Source: Rossellomorea vietnamensis (GTDB lineage: Bacteria; Bacillota; Bacilli; Bacillales; Bacillaceae_B). From it: a stretch of DNA of 64,000 bases. The stretch's first letter is position 1; every line of letters starts with the position of its first letter. The position numbers were made by a program, and so were the translations under genes. This document shows positions 47,213-55,919 of the stretch, in pieces. A model generated the notes under the pieces. The model worked only from the letters and a program-made list of their open reading frames with translations, was not told the origin of the DNA and did not search any database. Where the stretch lies: contig NZ_VTEI01000003.1 in assembly GCF_008180415.1 (NCBI RefSeq), positions 643,556 through 707,555 of the forward strand. Reading direction: 5' to 3'.

Positions 47213-50200
47213 TTGACTATAAATACACATATCAACCTTCAATTGGGTGATTTACAAGCAAGCTTTTTACCGAGTGGAGACATTTATAAAATAGCTAATG
47301 GGGAGACAATGATCAATCAGGTGCTTTCGAATCCTGTTGATGGCTCCCTAAACAATATTTATTTGCGCATTCACGAAGAGAGTGAAATTAAAGCGATTCC
47401 TTTGTTAGGCGTCCACTCCAGAAGCACAGTCTCCGTCTCCACTTATGAAATAAAATGGGCAGGACAGGCAGATTCTATTGAATACGAAGTGCGCTTTTCA
47501 TTAACACCTCGAGGAATATGGTTTTGGGATATCCAATTAGAAGGAACAAATGCAGACATCGATGTAATTTACGGGCAGGATATCAGCATCGCAAATATGG
47601 GCGCAGTAAGATCAAATGAAGCTTACACTTCCCAATACATTGACCATTCTGTGTTCAAAAGCCCTGTAAGAGGTTATGTCGTCTGCTCCCGCCAGAACCA
47701 GCCGCAAGATGGGTTGTTTCCCTATCTCCAGCAGGGCAGTTTGGGCAAGACTGTCGGGTACTCAACTGATGGATACCAATTCTTTGGTTTGTCCTATAAA
47801 ACCACTAACACTCCTGAAATTCTTTCTAGTACTCATTTAAAGAATGAGGTCTATCAATATGAATTTGCTTATACTGCGCTGCAGTCAGAGAAAGTGACAT
47901 TGGATGGAAAACATCAATTTACCTTCTATGGATTATTTAAAGAAGACCATCCTCATGCCATTTCTGAGTCAGAATACGAAGATGAAGTTCTTGAGGCGTG
48001 GCAATCTGTACAGAGCAACGCACCTGTATACTCAGATCCGATTAACCGTGTAGTGTTATCTGATAAAGTCGGTTCGCCCCTGCAAACCATCGAAATGGAT
48101 ACGGATGAAATTAACAGGTTTTTCCCCGACAGAATTTTAGAGGAACAAGCTGAAGGATCACTGCTATCATTCTTCACTCCAACGTATGAGCACGTTGTCC
48201 TAAAGCAGAAAGAACAGCTTGTCGAAAGACCACATGGGCATATCTTAATGAATGGAAATAATGACTATATACGGGACGATGTGTTCACAACGAGTGTATA
48301 TATGTATGGAATGTTTAACTCTCAAATCGCTGTTGGAAACATATCCATGAATAAAATGATAACCAATTCACGTAATCCGCTTAATATCCTCAAAACCTCA
48401 GGGCAGCGGATATATGTTGAAATGGATGGCCGTTACTGCTTAATGACCATGCCTTCCCTCTTCGAAATGGGAATGAATTATGCCAAGTGGTATTACAAAA
48501 CGGCTGATGAACTTTTCATCATTACCACTTTTACTACCGTTGACAAAAAGGATGTACAACTAGAATTTGAAGCCCAAAGCGGAAAATCATACCGCTATTT
48601 AGTAACACACCAAGTAACTATGAACAATAATGAGTACGAGGCTCCTTTCGCCTATAATATAGAAGGAAACCAAGTTACATTCAAAGCGGATTCCCTTTCC
48701 GATAGTTCAGATACACTGCCGGAGCTCGGCTATCGACTCCAACTCAATGGAGCTGACGTCCAATTTGGTGATGAAAGGCTGATTGCCCATAATGTCGAAC
48801 CAATGAGCGCTTCCCTTCTAGTGGGACTTATTGATTCTGCTTCAAAGTGGACCTTATCAATTCAAGGAGATTTATACGGTGATTTACCTGACTTTGATGA
48901 GCGCAACTTCACTATCGAAACGCATAAATACCGTGAGTATTACAAACAGGTAATGAGAGGTTTCCATTTATCAAATGCTGGCGAGACAAGTGAAGAATTG
49001 GAAAAGGTCAATGCTCTTGCCTATTGGTATACGCATAACATGCTTGTCCACTTCTCTACCCCACATGGGCTCGAACAATATGGAGGTGCCGCATGGGGAA
49101 CCAGGGATGTCAACCAAGGACCGGTAGAGTATTTCATGGCCACTCAGAATTACAGCACCGTACGGGAAATCATAACGTCTGTCTTTGCCCATCAATATGA
49201 AGATAGCGGAGATTGGCCGCAGTGGTTTATGTTCGACCAGTATACCAAGATTCAACAAACCGATAGCCATGGAGATATAATCGTGTGGCCGCTAAAAGTG
49301 GTAGGTGATTATATAGAAGCTACAGAAGACTATGAAATATTAAAAGAACAAATTGCTTATATGGACAAGTCCAGCTTTACCTTTACTGAAAATAAAGAAA
49401 GCTTGCTTTCTCATATAAAGAAAGAAATTGCTTACATGAAAGAGCACTTCCTGCATGACACATTCCTTCCTTCTTATGATGATGGTGACTGGGATGACAC
49501 TCTTCAACCAGCAAACCAGCAATTGAAGAAATACATGGTCAGCACATGGACAGTCGCCCTTATGTATCAAAGCTTAAGAAAATTTGCCTCTATTCTTGCG
49601 AAGGTTGATAAAGAGGAAGCGTCCAGAGTAGATGAGCTTGTGGAAGGAATCCGGCAGGACTTCTACAGCTATATCCTTACATCAGATGTGATACCAGGAT
49701 TTGTGTATATGGAAAAGCCAGATGAAGCAGAGTTCATGCTTCACCCAACTGATAGTAAGACGGGAATCCACTACCGTCTGCTGCCAATGCAGAGAAGTAT
49801 TATAAGTGAACTCTTCACGCCTGAACAAGCTGATCGCCACTATAAACTCATTAGGGAACATTTATATTGTCCAGACGGCGTCCGGTTGATGAACCAGCCT
49901 GCTAATTATACCGGCGGAGTCAGCACTCACTTTAAACGGGCAGAACAGGCCTCAAATTTCGGGCGTGAGATCGGACTTCAATATGTTCATGCACACATTC
50001 GATTTGTGGAAGCTATGGCGAAGCTGGGCATTAAGGAAGAGGTGTGGCAGGGGTTACGTGTAATCAACCCAATCAAGATTCAAGAGGCAGTACCCAATGC
50101 TGAGATCCGTCAAAGCAACGCCTACTTCAGCAGTTCGGATGGGAAATTCAATACCAGATACGAAGCTCAGGAGCATTTTCATAAACTTAAAGATGGTTCA

Positions 50201-50548
50201 GTCCCTGTTAAAGGAGGCTGGAGAATCTATTCAAGCGGCCCAGGAATCTATATGAACCAACTAATCTCAAATGCGCTCGGCATTCGACAATTTGAAGGCA
50301 ACCTAATACTGGATGCCATCCTTCCAGAATCCATGGATGGAACCGAATTCACCTATTCTTTCCAAGATAAACCTATTAGCCTTATTTATCACTTACAGAC
50401 AGATGAAAGATACGTGAAGATTAATGGGAAAAGAGTTGAAACCACTAATACGGATAATTCTTACCGCAAGGGTGGATTAATGATTTCCAAAGAAATACTT
50501 AAGGACTTGCTGAAGAATGACAGGAATGTAATCGAATTGTTTATATGA
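47213..50548 (+). CDS. sogP: GH94 1,2-beta-oligoglucan phosphorylase-like enzyme
   Basis: A 1,111-residue protein matching the size and layout of the Listeria 1,2-beta-oligoglucan phosphorylase: long N-terminal beta domains (to about residue 560), then an (alpha/alpha)6 barrel with YGGAAWGTRDVNQGPVEYF and YDDGDWDDTLQP, where the general-acid Asp of GH94 is expected (about 757). It splits beta-1,2-glucan oligomers with phosphate, giving glucose 1-phosphate without spending ATP. TTG start, preceded by AAAGGAG, 19 bases after the GH3 gene. Cytoplasmic. Another GH94 specificity cannot be excluded by sequence alone. Confidence 0.85.
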   Translation: MTINTHINLQLGDLQASFLPSGDIYKIANGETMINQVLSNPVDGSLNNIYLRIHEESEIKAIPLLGVHSRSTVSVSTYEIKWAGQADSIEYEVRFSLTPRGIWFWDIQLEGTNADIDVIYGQDISIANMGAVRSNEAYTSQYIDHSVFKSPVRGYVVCSRQNQPQDGLFPYLQQGSLGKTVGYSTDGYQFFGLSYKTTNTPEILSSTHLKNEVYQYEFAYTALQSEKVTLDGKHQFTFYGLFKEDHPHAISESEYEDEVLEAWQSVQSNAPVYSDPINRVVLSDKVGSPLQTIEMDTDEINRFFPDRILEEQAEGSLLSFFTPTYEHVVLKQKEQLVERPHGHILMNGNNDYIRDDVFTTSVYMYGMFNSQIAVGNISMNKMITNSRNPLNILKTSGQRIYVEMDGRYCLMTMPSLFEMGMNYAKWYYKTADELFIITTFTTVDKKDVQLEFEAQSGKSYRYLVTHQVTMNNNEYEAPFAYNIEGNQVTFKADSLSDSSDTLPELGYRLQLNGADVQFGDERLIAHNVEPMSASLLVGLIDSASKWTLSIQGDLYGDLPDFDERNFTIETHKYREYYKQVMRGFHLSNAGETSEELEKVNALAYWYTHNMLVHFSTPHGLEQYGGAAWGTRDVNQGPVEYFMATQNYSTVREIITSVFAHQYEDSGDWPQWFMFDQYTKIQQTDSHGDIIVWPLKVVGDYIEATEDYEILKEQIAYMDKSSFTFTENKESLLSHIKKEIAYMKEHFLHDTFLPSYDDGDWDDTLQPANQQLKKYMVSTWTVALMYQSLRKFASILAKVDKEEASRVDELVEGIRQDFYSYILTSDVIPGFVYMEKPDEAEFMLHPTDSKTGIHYRLLPMQRSIISELFTPEQADRHYKLIREHLYCPDGVRLMNQPANYTGGVSTHFKRAEQASNFGREIGLQYVHAHIRFVEAMAKLGIKEEVWQGLRVINPIKIQEAVPNAEIRQSNAYFSSSDGKFNTRYEAQEHFHKLKDGSVPVKGGWRIYSSGPGIYMNQLISNALGIRQFEGNLILDAILPESMDGTEFTYSFQDKPISLIYHLQTDERYVKINGKRVETTNTDNSYRKGGLMISKEILKDLLKNDRNVIELFI

Positions 50549-50623
50549 TAACCAATATGTTTGAGCGCAAAGTTAGAGACTTATTTACCCGGTCCCTTCG
50601 AGCAGCTTTTTGTTCAATCACCT

Positions 50624-50654
50624 AAAAGCATGGGCGACTAATCCCATGCTTTTA
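50624..50654 (+). terminator. Intrinsic terminator of the glucosidase/phosphorylase operon
   Basis: AAAAGCATGGG / CCCATGCTTTT stem with an 8-base loop. Confidence 0.88.
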
Positions 50655-50745
50655 TAATGAACACCGTTTTCGCTTATAGGGTTGCTTTCGGGAAACCCCA
50701 AATAACAGCCATAGACCAACCTGCCCAAATAAAGAAAATATTTTA

Positions 50746-50797
50746 TTGACATTCCGATTCAGGAATTATACAGTATTGATAGTGATAATTATTATCA
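50746..50797 (+). promoter_or_regulatory. Siderophore-uptake promoter with perfect Fur box
   Basis: TTGACA (50746-50751), 17 bases, TACAGT (50769-50774), followed by TGATAATTATTATCA (50783-50797), identical to the 15-base (7-1-7) Fur consensus. Iron repression of the following four genes is expected. Confidence 0.9.
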
Positions 50798-50828
50798 ACT
50801 ACACTCATAGTAAGGAAGGATACATAAA

Positions 50829-51893
50829 ATGCTTATGAAACGAAAATTCTCATTCTTCTCATTATTACTAATTGCTATGTTGATGGCAGCAGGTTGTTCC
50901 AATCAGCAGACAAATGAAAATTCAGCATCTGAATCGGCTGAAGAATCTAATACAGATACAAATGAAACGGAAGAAGCAGCTGCAGAATATCCGATTGTGA
51001 TCCAACATGCATTTGGAGAAACTACAATTGAAGAAAAACCTGAACGTGTCGCTACTGTGGCATGGTCAAATCATGACGTCGCTCTTGCTCTTGGTGTTGT
51101 ACCGGTAGGATTCTCTGCTGCAAACTACGGTGTTCAAGATGATAGCGGAATGCTGCCTTGGACTGCAGAAAAGTTAGAAGAGCTTGGTGAAGAAAACCCT
51201 AACATCTTCCAAGATACTGACGGTTTAGACTTCGAAGCGATTTCAGACTCTAATCCAGATGTCATTCTTGCAGCATATTCAGGCATTACTCAGGAAGAAT
51301 ATGATACATTGAGTCAAATCGCTCCTGTTGTTGCTTATCAAACCAGCCCTTGGGTCGCTTCATGGAGAGAACAAGTTACTTACAACTCAATCGGTATGGG
51401 AATGGCAGAAGAAGGGGAGCAGTTGATTGCTGATACAGAAGAATTAATTGAAGAAAAGGCAAATCAACACCCTGAATTCCAAGGTAAAAAGGCTGCATTC
51501 GTAAGCATTGATGCTGCTGATTTATCTAAGTTCTATATCTACTCAGAAACAGACCCACGCGGTGCTTTCCTTACTGAGTTAGGGTTTGAATATCCTGAAA
51601 GCATTACAAGTGAAATTGATCCCAGCAGTTTCTATATAGAAGTAAGTGCGGAAAATTCTGATATGCTGAACGATGCTGAAGTATTCGTGACTTACGGTAA
51701 TGAGAGTACACTGGAAGCCCTTCAGGCTGATCCTATTCTAGGAAAAATCCCAGCTGTCGAGAGAGGCTCCATAGTTGTGATAGAAGATAACACACCACTT
51801 GCAGCAGCAGGAACTCCAAGCACACTCTCTATCAATTACACAATTGATGAGTACGTGGAATTACTCTCAGAAGCTGTAAGCAAAGTTGAATAA
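50829..51893 (+). CDS. Iron-siderophore ABC transporter substrate-binding lipoprotein
   Basis: A 354-residue class-III (FhuD/BtuF-like) binding protein. Lipobox LMAAGC (Cys about residue 23), then an acidic Asn/Ser/Glu linker and the TroA-fold domain with PERVATVAWSNHDVALALGV and SNPDVILAAYSGI. It should deliver a ferric hydroxamate or citrate-type siderophore, similar to YfiY of B. subtilis; the ligand is not certain. AAGGAAGG is 8 bases before the ATG. Its stop overlaps the next start (TAATG). Confidence 0.88.
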   Translation: MLMKRKFSFFSLLLIAMLMAAGCSNQQTNENSASESAEESNTDTNETEEAAAEYPIVIQHAFGETTIEEKPERVATVAWSNHDVALALGVVPVGFSAANYGVQDDSGMLPWTAEKLEELGEENPNIFQDTDGLDFEAISDSNPDVILAAYSGITQEEYDTLSQIAPVVAYQTSPWVASWREQVTYNSIGMGMAEEGEQLIADTEELIEEKANQHPEFQGKKAAFVSIDAADLSKFYIYSETDPRGAFLTELGFEYPESITSEIDPSSFYIEVSAENSDMLNDAEVFVTYGNESTLEALQADPILGKIPAVERGSIVVIEDNTPLAAAGTPSTLSINYTIDEYVELLSEAVSKVE

Positions 51894-52927
51894 TGAACAC
51901 CTCGTCCGTTGCAGAAAATAAGCAGTTGCTTTTACCGAAGAACTTCATTAAAGTATTGATCCTTTCTATTGTCCTGCTGGGTATTTGTGTATTGGCATCC
52001 CTTGCGTTTGGGTCCCGGACAGTAGGATGGACCGAGCTGATGAACGGCTTGTTCCATCCTGACGTACAGACCCACGGAGCCAATGTAGTCCGCCAAAGAA
52101 TTGCCAGGACAATATTCAGTCTTATGTGTGGAGCTGCATTGGGGGTTTCAGGGGCACTTATGCAATCCGTGACTCGGAATCCAATTGCAGATCCCAGCAT
52201 ATTGGGAGTAAACATAGGAGCAGCACTATTTGTGGTTATAGGTATTTCCTTTTTTGATATTGGTTCTTCTAGTCAATACATTTGGTTTGCGTTAGCAGGA
52301 GCATTCATAACTGCCATTTTTGTTTTCGGAATTGGTTCAATGGGGAGTGGCGGTGCCACGCCCCTTAAACTCGTTTTAGCGGGGGCGGCTACAAGTGCGG
52401 CATTATCATCTCTTGTGATAGCCATCATGATCCCCCGCTCAAGTGTTATGGACCAATTCAGATTCTGGCAAGTCGGCAGTGTCGGAGCTGGAAACTGGGA
52501 TTCCATCTCCATTTTTATTCCTTTTCTCAGTCTCGGCATTCTTATCGCACTATTTACCGCACCAGCATTGAATGCTTTAGCCTTGGGAGATGAGGTTGCC
52601 AAGGGATTTGGCGTACAGACCGGCACACTTCGGCTAATCGCTTCATTTGGCGGTGTTTTATTGTGCGGCGTAACAACAGCATTAGCAGGCCCAATTGGCT
52701 TTATCGGATTGTTAGCCCCTCACTGGATCCGTCTCATGATCGGCCCAGATTTACGCTTTGTTATCCCGATGTCAGCACTTACAGGCGCCATTGTTTTAAC
52801 GCTTGCTGATGTAAGCGGCAGACTTCTCGGCAGCCCTGGTGAGTTAGAAGTCGGTGTCGTTACAGCGTTTATTGGTGCTCCTATCTTAATTTTACTAACT
52901 ATGAAAGCGAAAATGCGTGCCTTATGA
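51893..52927 (+). CDS. FecCD-family siderophore permease 1
   Basis: A 344-residue permease with about ten helices. Family blocks: QRIARTIFSLMCGAALGVSG, RNPIADPSILGVNIGA, ALGDEVAKGFGVQTG and GPIGFIGLLAPHWIRL. It forms a heterodimer with the next gene, resembling YfiZ-YfhA. One-base overlap with the binding protein gene and ATGA overlap with the second permease indicate coupled translation. Confidence 0.9.
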   Translation: MNTSSVAENKQLLLPKNFIKVLILSIVLLGICVLASLAFGSRTVGWTELMNGLFHPDVQTHGANVVRQRIARTIFSLMCGAALGVSGALMQSVTRNPIADPSILGVNIGAALFVVIGISFFDIGSSSQYIWFALAGAFITAIFVFGIGSMGSGGATPLKLVLAGAATSAALSSLVIAIMIPRSSVMDQFRFWQVGSVGAGNWDSISIFIPFLSLGILIALFTAPALNALALGDEVAKGFGVQTGTLRLIASFGGVLLCGVTTALAGPIGFIGLLAPHWIRLMIGPDLRFVIPMSALTGAIVLTLADVSGRLLGSPGELEVGVVTAFIGAPILILLTMKAKMRAL

Positions 52928-53961
52928 TGAATGAATCCACTACATTAAATACTATTATGACAGGCAGAATAAAGAGACGCCGCCGTTTCGTATTCGTTAC
53001 TTCCTTACTCGCCATCATCTCCTTTGCGCTTTGCTGCACGATGCTGATGCTTGGAAATACGATTTATCCCGTTCAGGATGTCTTACGGGTTCTACTGGGC
53101 GAGGAAGTAAAAGGGGTATCGTTTGCAGTTGGTACAATCCGGCTGCCAAGAATGATTGCCGGTGTTTTTGCCGGCTTCGCATTCGGCGTTGCGGGAACCG
53201 TCTTTCAAACTATGTTACGCAATCCTTTGGCAAACCCGAATGTAATCGGGATCACAGCTGGTTCCAGTACTGCGGCTGTGTTTTGTATCATTGTTCTTCA
53301 AGCCAGCAATATGGTTGTTTCCATTGCATCTGTTATCGGAGGACTTACTGCGGTTGTCATTATTTTTTTCCTATCGAAAGGAACTTCGTTTTCAATCGGT
53401 CGTTTAATATTGGTGGGAATCGGAATTCAAGCGATGCTGGACGCCGTCATTTCCTATCTATTGCTCATTGGACAGCACCACGATATTCCTACTGCTATGA
53501 GGTGGCTGAGCGGGAGCCTGAATGGAGCGAAGATGGAGACTCTTTATCCTCTTATCTTTATCGTTCTAATCTGCGCACCTATTATCCTCGTCTTTGGGAA
53601 ACAACTAGAGATGCTGGAACTAGGAGAGCAAGCAGCCACATCACTAGGAATCCATACAGATAAGACGCGACTTATACTGATAATCAGTTCTGTTCTTATG
53701 ATTGCGTTGGCTACTGCTGCGACAGGTCCCATTGCCTTTGTGGCATTCCTTTCAGGGCCCATCGCCAAGAGACTGGTAGGTGTGGGCTTCTCACCCCTTA
53801 TTCCAGCAGGTCTTATTGGGATTGTTTTAGTACTAGGAGCAGACCTTATTGGACAGTTCGCATTCGTTGCACGATATCCAGTAGGTGTCATCACAGGCAT
53901 TCTCGGAGCACCATATCTTATCTACTTGCTCATCCGAATGAATCGAAAGGGGGATTTATAA
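52924..53961 (+). CDS. FecCD-family siderophore permease 2
   Basis: A 345-residue permease partner with the same fold: RLPRMIAGVFAGFAFGVAG, RNPLANPNVIGITAGSS, LGEQAATSLGIHTDKTR and GPIAFVAFLSGPIAKRL. It starts inside the stop of permease 1 and ends overlapping the ATPase start (TAATG). Confidence 0.9.
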   Translation: MMNESTTLNTIMTGRIKRRRRFVFVTSLLAIISFALCCTMLMLGNTIYPVQDVLRVLLGEEVKGVSFAVGTIRLPRMIAGVFAGFAFGVAGTVFQTMLRNPLANPNVIGITAGSSTAAVFCIIVLQASNMVVSIASVIGGLTAVVIIFFLSKGTSFSIGRLILVGIGIQAMLDAVISYLLLIGQHHDIPTAMRWLSGSLNGAKMETLYPLIFIVLICAPIILVFGKQLEMLELGEQAATSLGIHTDKTRLILIISSVLMIALATAATGPIAFVAFLSGPIAKRLVGVGFSPLIPAGLIGIVLVLGADLIGQFAFVARYPVGVITGILGAPYLIYLLIRMNRKGDL

Positions 53962-54779
53962 TGATACCAACACATACTTTTAAATCTGAAGGGATTACAG
54001 CTGGCTATGATGATAGAACCATTCTGCATGATGTCAGTCTTTCCATCCCAAATAATAAAATAAGCGTGATTATCGGAGCTAACGGCTGCGGGAAGTCTAC
54101 ACTGCTAAAAACGATGGCCAGACTTATTAAGCCTACTTCGGGGCAGGTTACGTTGGACGGGAAACCCATCAATAAGATCCCCCCAAAACAGCTGGCCCGC
54201 GTCCTGGGACTTCTGCCGCAATCACCGATTGTTCCAGAGGGTATAACGGTTGCCGATTTAGTCGGACGAGGAAGATATCCACACCAAACGTTTTTAAAAG
54301 GGTGGACAAAACAGGATTATGAAGCTGTTGCCGAGGCAATGGAAATTATGAATATCACTGAATTTGCCGACAGAAGTATTGATGAGCTTTCAGGCGGCCA
54401 AAGACAGCGTGTATGGATCGCAATGGCGCTGGCACAACAAACAGACATATTGTTTCTGGATGAGCCGACAACCTATTTAGATATTACCTATCAGGTCGAA
54501 ATACTTGATTTACTGACAGATCTTAACCAAAAGCGGGGAACCACCATTGTCATGGTCCTTCATGATATCAACTTATCAGCAAGATATGCTGACCATATCT
54601 TTGCTCTTCATAAAGGAAAGCTTGTCGCTGAGGGAGAGCCAAAAGAGGTTGTTACAAGCCGTTTAATAGAGGATATTTTTGGGCTTCATTGCACTGTGGT
54701 GGAAGATCCCGTTGCAGGATCTCCTACTGTGGTGCCAATTGGAAGACATCATGTGAACAGGCAGTTGGTTTCTAATTAA
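53961..54779 (+). CDS. Siderophore ABC transporter ATP-binding protein
   Basis: A 272-residue FecE/YusV-type ATPase. Walker A GANGCGKST, Q-loop LGLLPQSP, signature LSGGQRQRVWIAMALAQ, Walker B ILFLDEPTTYLD and switch His VLHDINLS are intact. It completes a self-contained four-gene Fur-controlled importer, unlike B. subtilis YfiYZ-YfhA, which borrows YusV from elsewhere. Confidence 0.92.
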   Translation: MIPTHTFKSEGITAGYDDRTILHDVSLSIPNNKISVIIGANGCGKSTLLKTMARLIKPTSGQVTLDGKPINKIPPKQLARVLGLLPQSPIVPEGITVADLVGRGRYPHQTFLKGWTKQDYEAVAEAMEIMNITEFADRSIDELSGGQRQRVWIAMALAQQTDILFLDEPTTYLDITYQVEILDLLTDLNQKRGTTIVMVLHDINLSARYADHIFALHKGKLVAEGEPKEVVTSRLIEDIFGLHCTVVEDPVAGSPTVVPIGRHHVNRQLVSN

Positions 54780-54802
54780 CAGCATCTAGTTCCCATTTAT
54801 TA

Positions 54803-54850
54803 AGGCTGCGTACAGTCTCCCCAAGAAGGAGATTGTCCGCAGCCTATTTT
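54803..54850 (+). terminator. Intrinsic terminator of siderophore operon
   Basis: AGGCTGCG...AGTCTCC pairs with GGAGATT...CGCAGCCT (short internal loop), followed by ATTTTAATTT. Confidence 0.75.
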
Positions 54851-55085
54851 AATTTATTTGTCTTTTAAGTCAGAATCAGGTAATCTGCTCATACCCATAG
54901 TGGGACTGGTTCAAGTTTTATCTGCAAAGCTTGATTCTTTCAAGGATAGGAAAAGAAAAAAGGCGGCGGTATTCCGTTTTATTCATGTGGTTTTGGGGTC
55001 AGCCCCAATATTTCCTGATCTAACACAAGGAGAAAGGATTTTTTCCTCCTTAAAGAGAATATACTCTCTTATCCGCAAAGGAAGG

Positions 55086-55379
55086 ATGGATGGAAATTTG
55101 AAAAAATACTTCATCATTACCCAAGTTGTCTATGTTCTTTTCTTGATGCCATGGCTGCTTATTTTCGGCCTGTCGTTTATGAGTTTTGACCAAGGCATTG
55201 TGTTAGCCAATAGCCTTTTCGTAGCAAGCATCGGGATTTATCCTATTGTCATGATTGGATGCAGCCTTGCCGCATGGATTCTCCATCGGAAAAAGGGGCG
55301 TTTAGCAGCCATCCTGAATGGAATTCCAATGTTGTGGGTGCTGGGCTTGAGTATTCCGCTGCTACTGATTAACTTATAG
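55086..55379 (+). CDS. Small membrane protein, three helices, unknown
   Basis: A 97-residue hydrophobic protein starting MDGNLKKYFIITQVVYVLFL, with helices at about 8-32, 38-63 and 72-96. The ATG at 55086 follows AAAGGA closely; a TTG 12 bases later is a possible alternative. The open frame extends back to 54858, but that part crosses the terminator tail and is not convincing. No family recognised. Confidence 0.55.
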   Translation: MDGNLKKYFIITQVVYVLFLMPWLLIFGLSFMSFDQGIVLANSLFVASIGIYPIVMIGCSLAAWILHRKKGRLAAILNGIPMLWVLGLSIPLLLINL

Positions 55380-55438
55380 AATAAGAAAAGTCTCAAGGAA
55401 TTATTACGAAGATTATTTTGCAATTGGAGAAATAATCG

Positions 55439-55597
55439 GTGCCTTTAGTTCATGAATGCGGGATTATTAATGATATAAACGATTCAAGCCTATACAACAG
55501 TTATGTTCCTGAGCTAAAGGATTGTATTGTAGTGAATGATAACATCATTATGGAACTAATAGACGAATTAAGTACCATGAAAACCTCTATATCATGA
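55439..55597 (+). other. Possible gene remnant, 52 codons
   Basis: A GTG (55439) with GGAG about 9 bases upstream opens a frame beginning VPLVHECGIINDIND and ending DELSTMKTSIS. It looks like the C-terminal piece of a longer protein rather than a complete one and sits where the base composition turns AT-rich, just before the minus-strand accessory block. Confidence 0.3.
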
Positions 55598-55786
55598 TTT
55601 AACACATCCAAATTCCGGGCTGGCATATAACGGTATTACGCTCATACCACCTGACTCCTTTTTACTCTTTCTAAATATTATTCTAATACAAAGATAAACC
55701 ACCTTAAAGATACCACTATTCTTTGCAACAAGGTTCTGCAAGCTAAAAGTCTAAATAAATATATAGTACATTTCGGCGTATAAAAT

Positions 55787-55832
55787 GAACCACCTAAAAC
55801 CTTGTTAAATATACATTTAGGCGGTTCTTTAC
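55787..55832 (-). terminator. Terminator-like hairpin closing the accessory block
   Basis: GAACCACCTAAA pairs with TTTAGGCGGTTC (one mismatch), with T-rich sequence on both sides. It would end the minus-strand OLD-like gene. The rest of 55598-55919 holds no gene. Confidence 0.6.
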
Positions 55833-55919
55833 ATACCCCATTTTACTTATGGTACGGTTCGCCGTGATGTATCTAAATGAGGTTTTAAGCTAAATCAATA
55901 AATATTTAATAGTTCCCAT

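Noticed and set aside
53031..53663. 210-codon plus-strand open frame inside permease 2
   Set aside because: Different frame within a clear FecCD permease; Cys/Arg/Ser-rich nonsense composition.
54858..55085. N-terminal extension of the small membrane protein
   Set aside because: Crosses the tail region of the siderophore operon terminator and lacks a start signal; the membrane protein makes sense from 55086.
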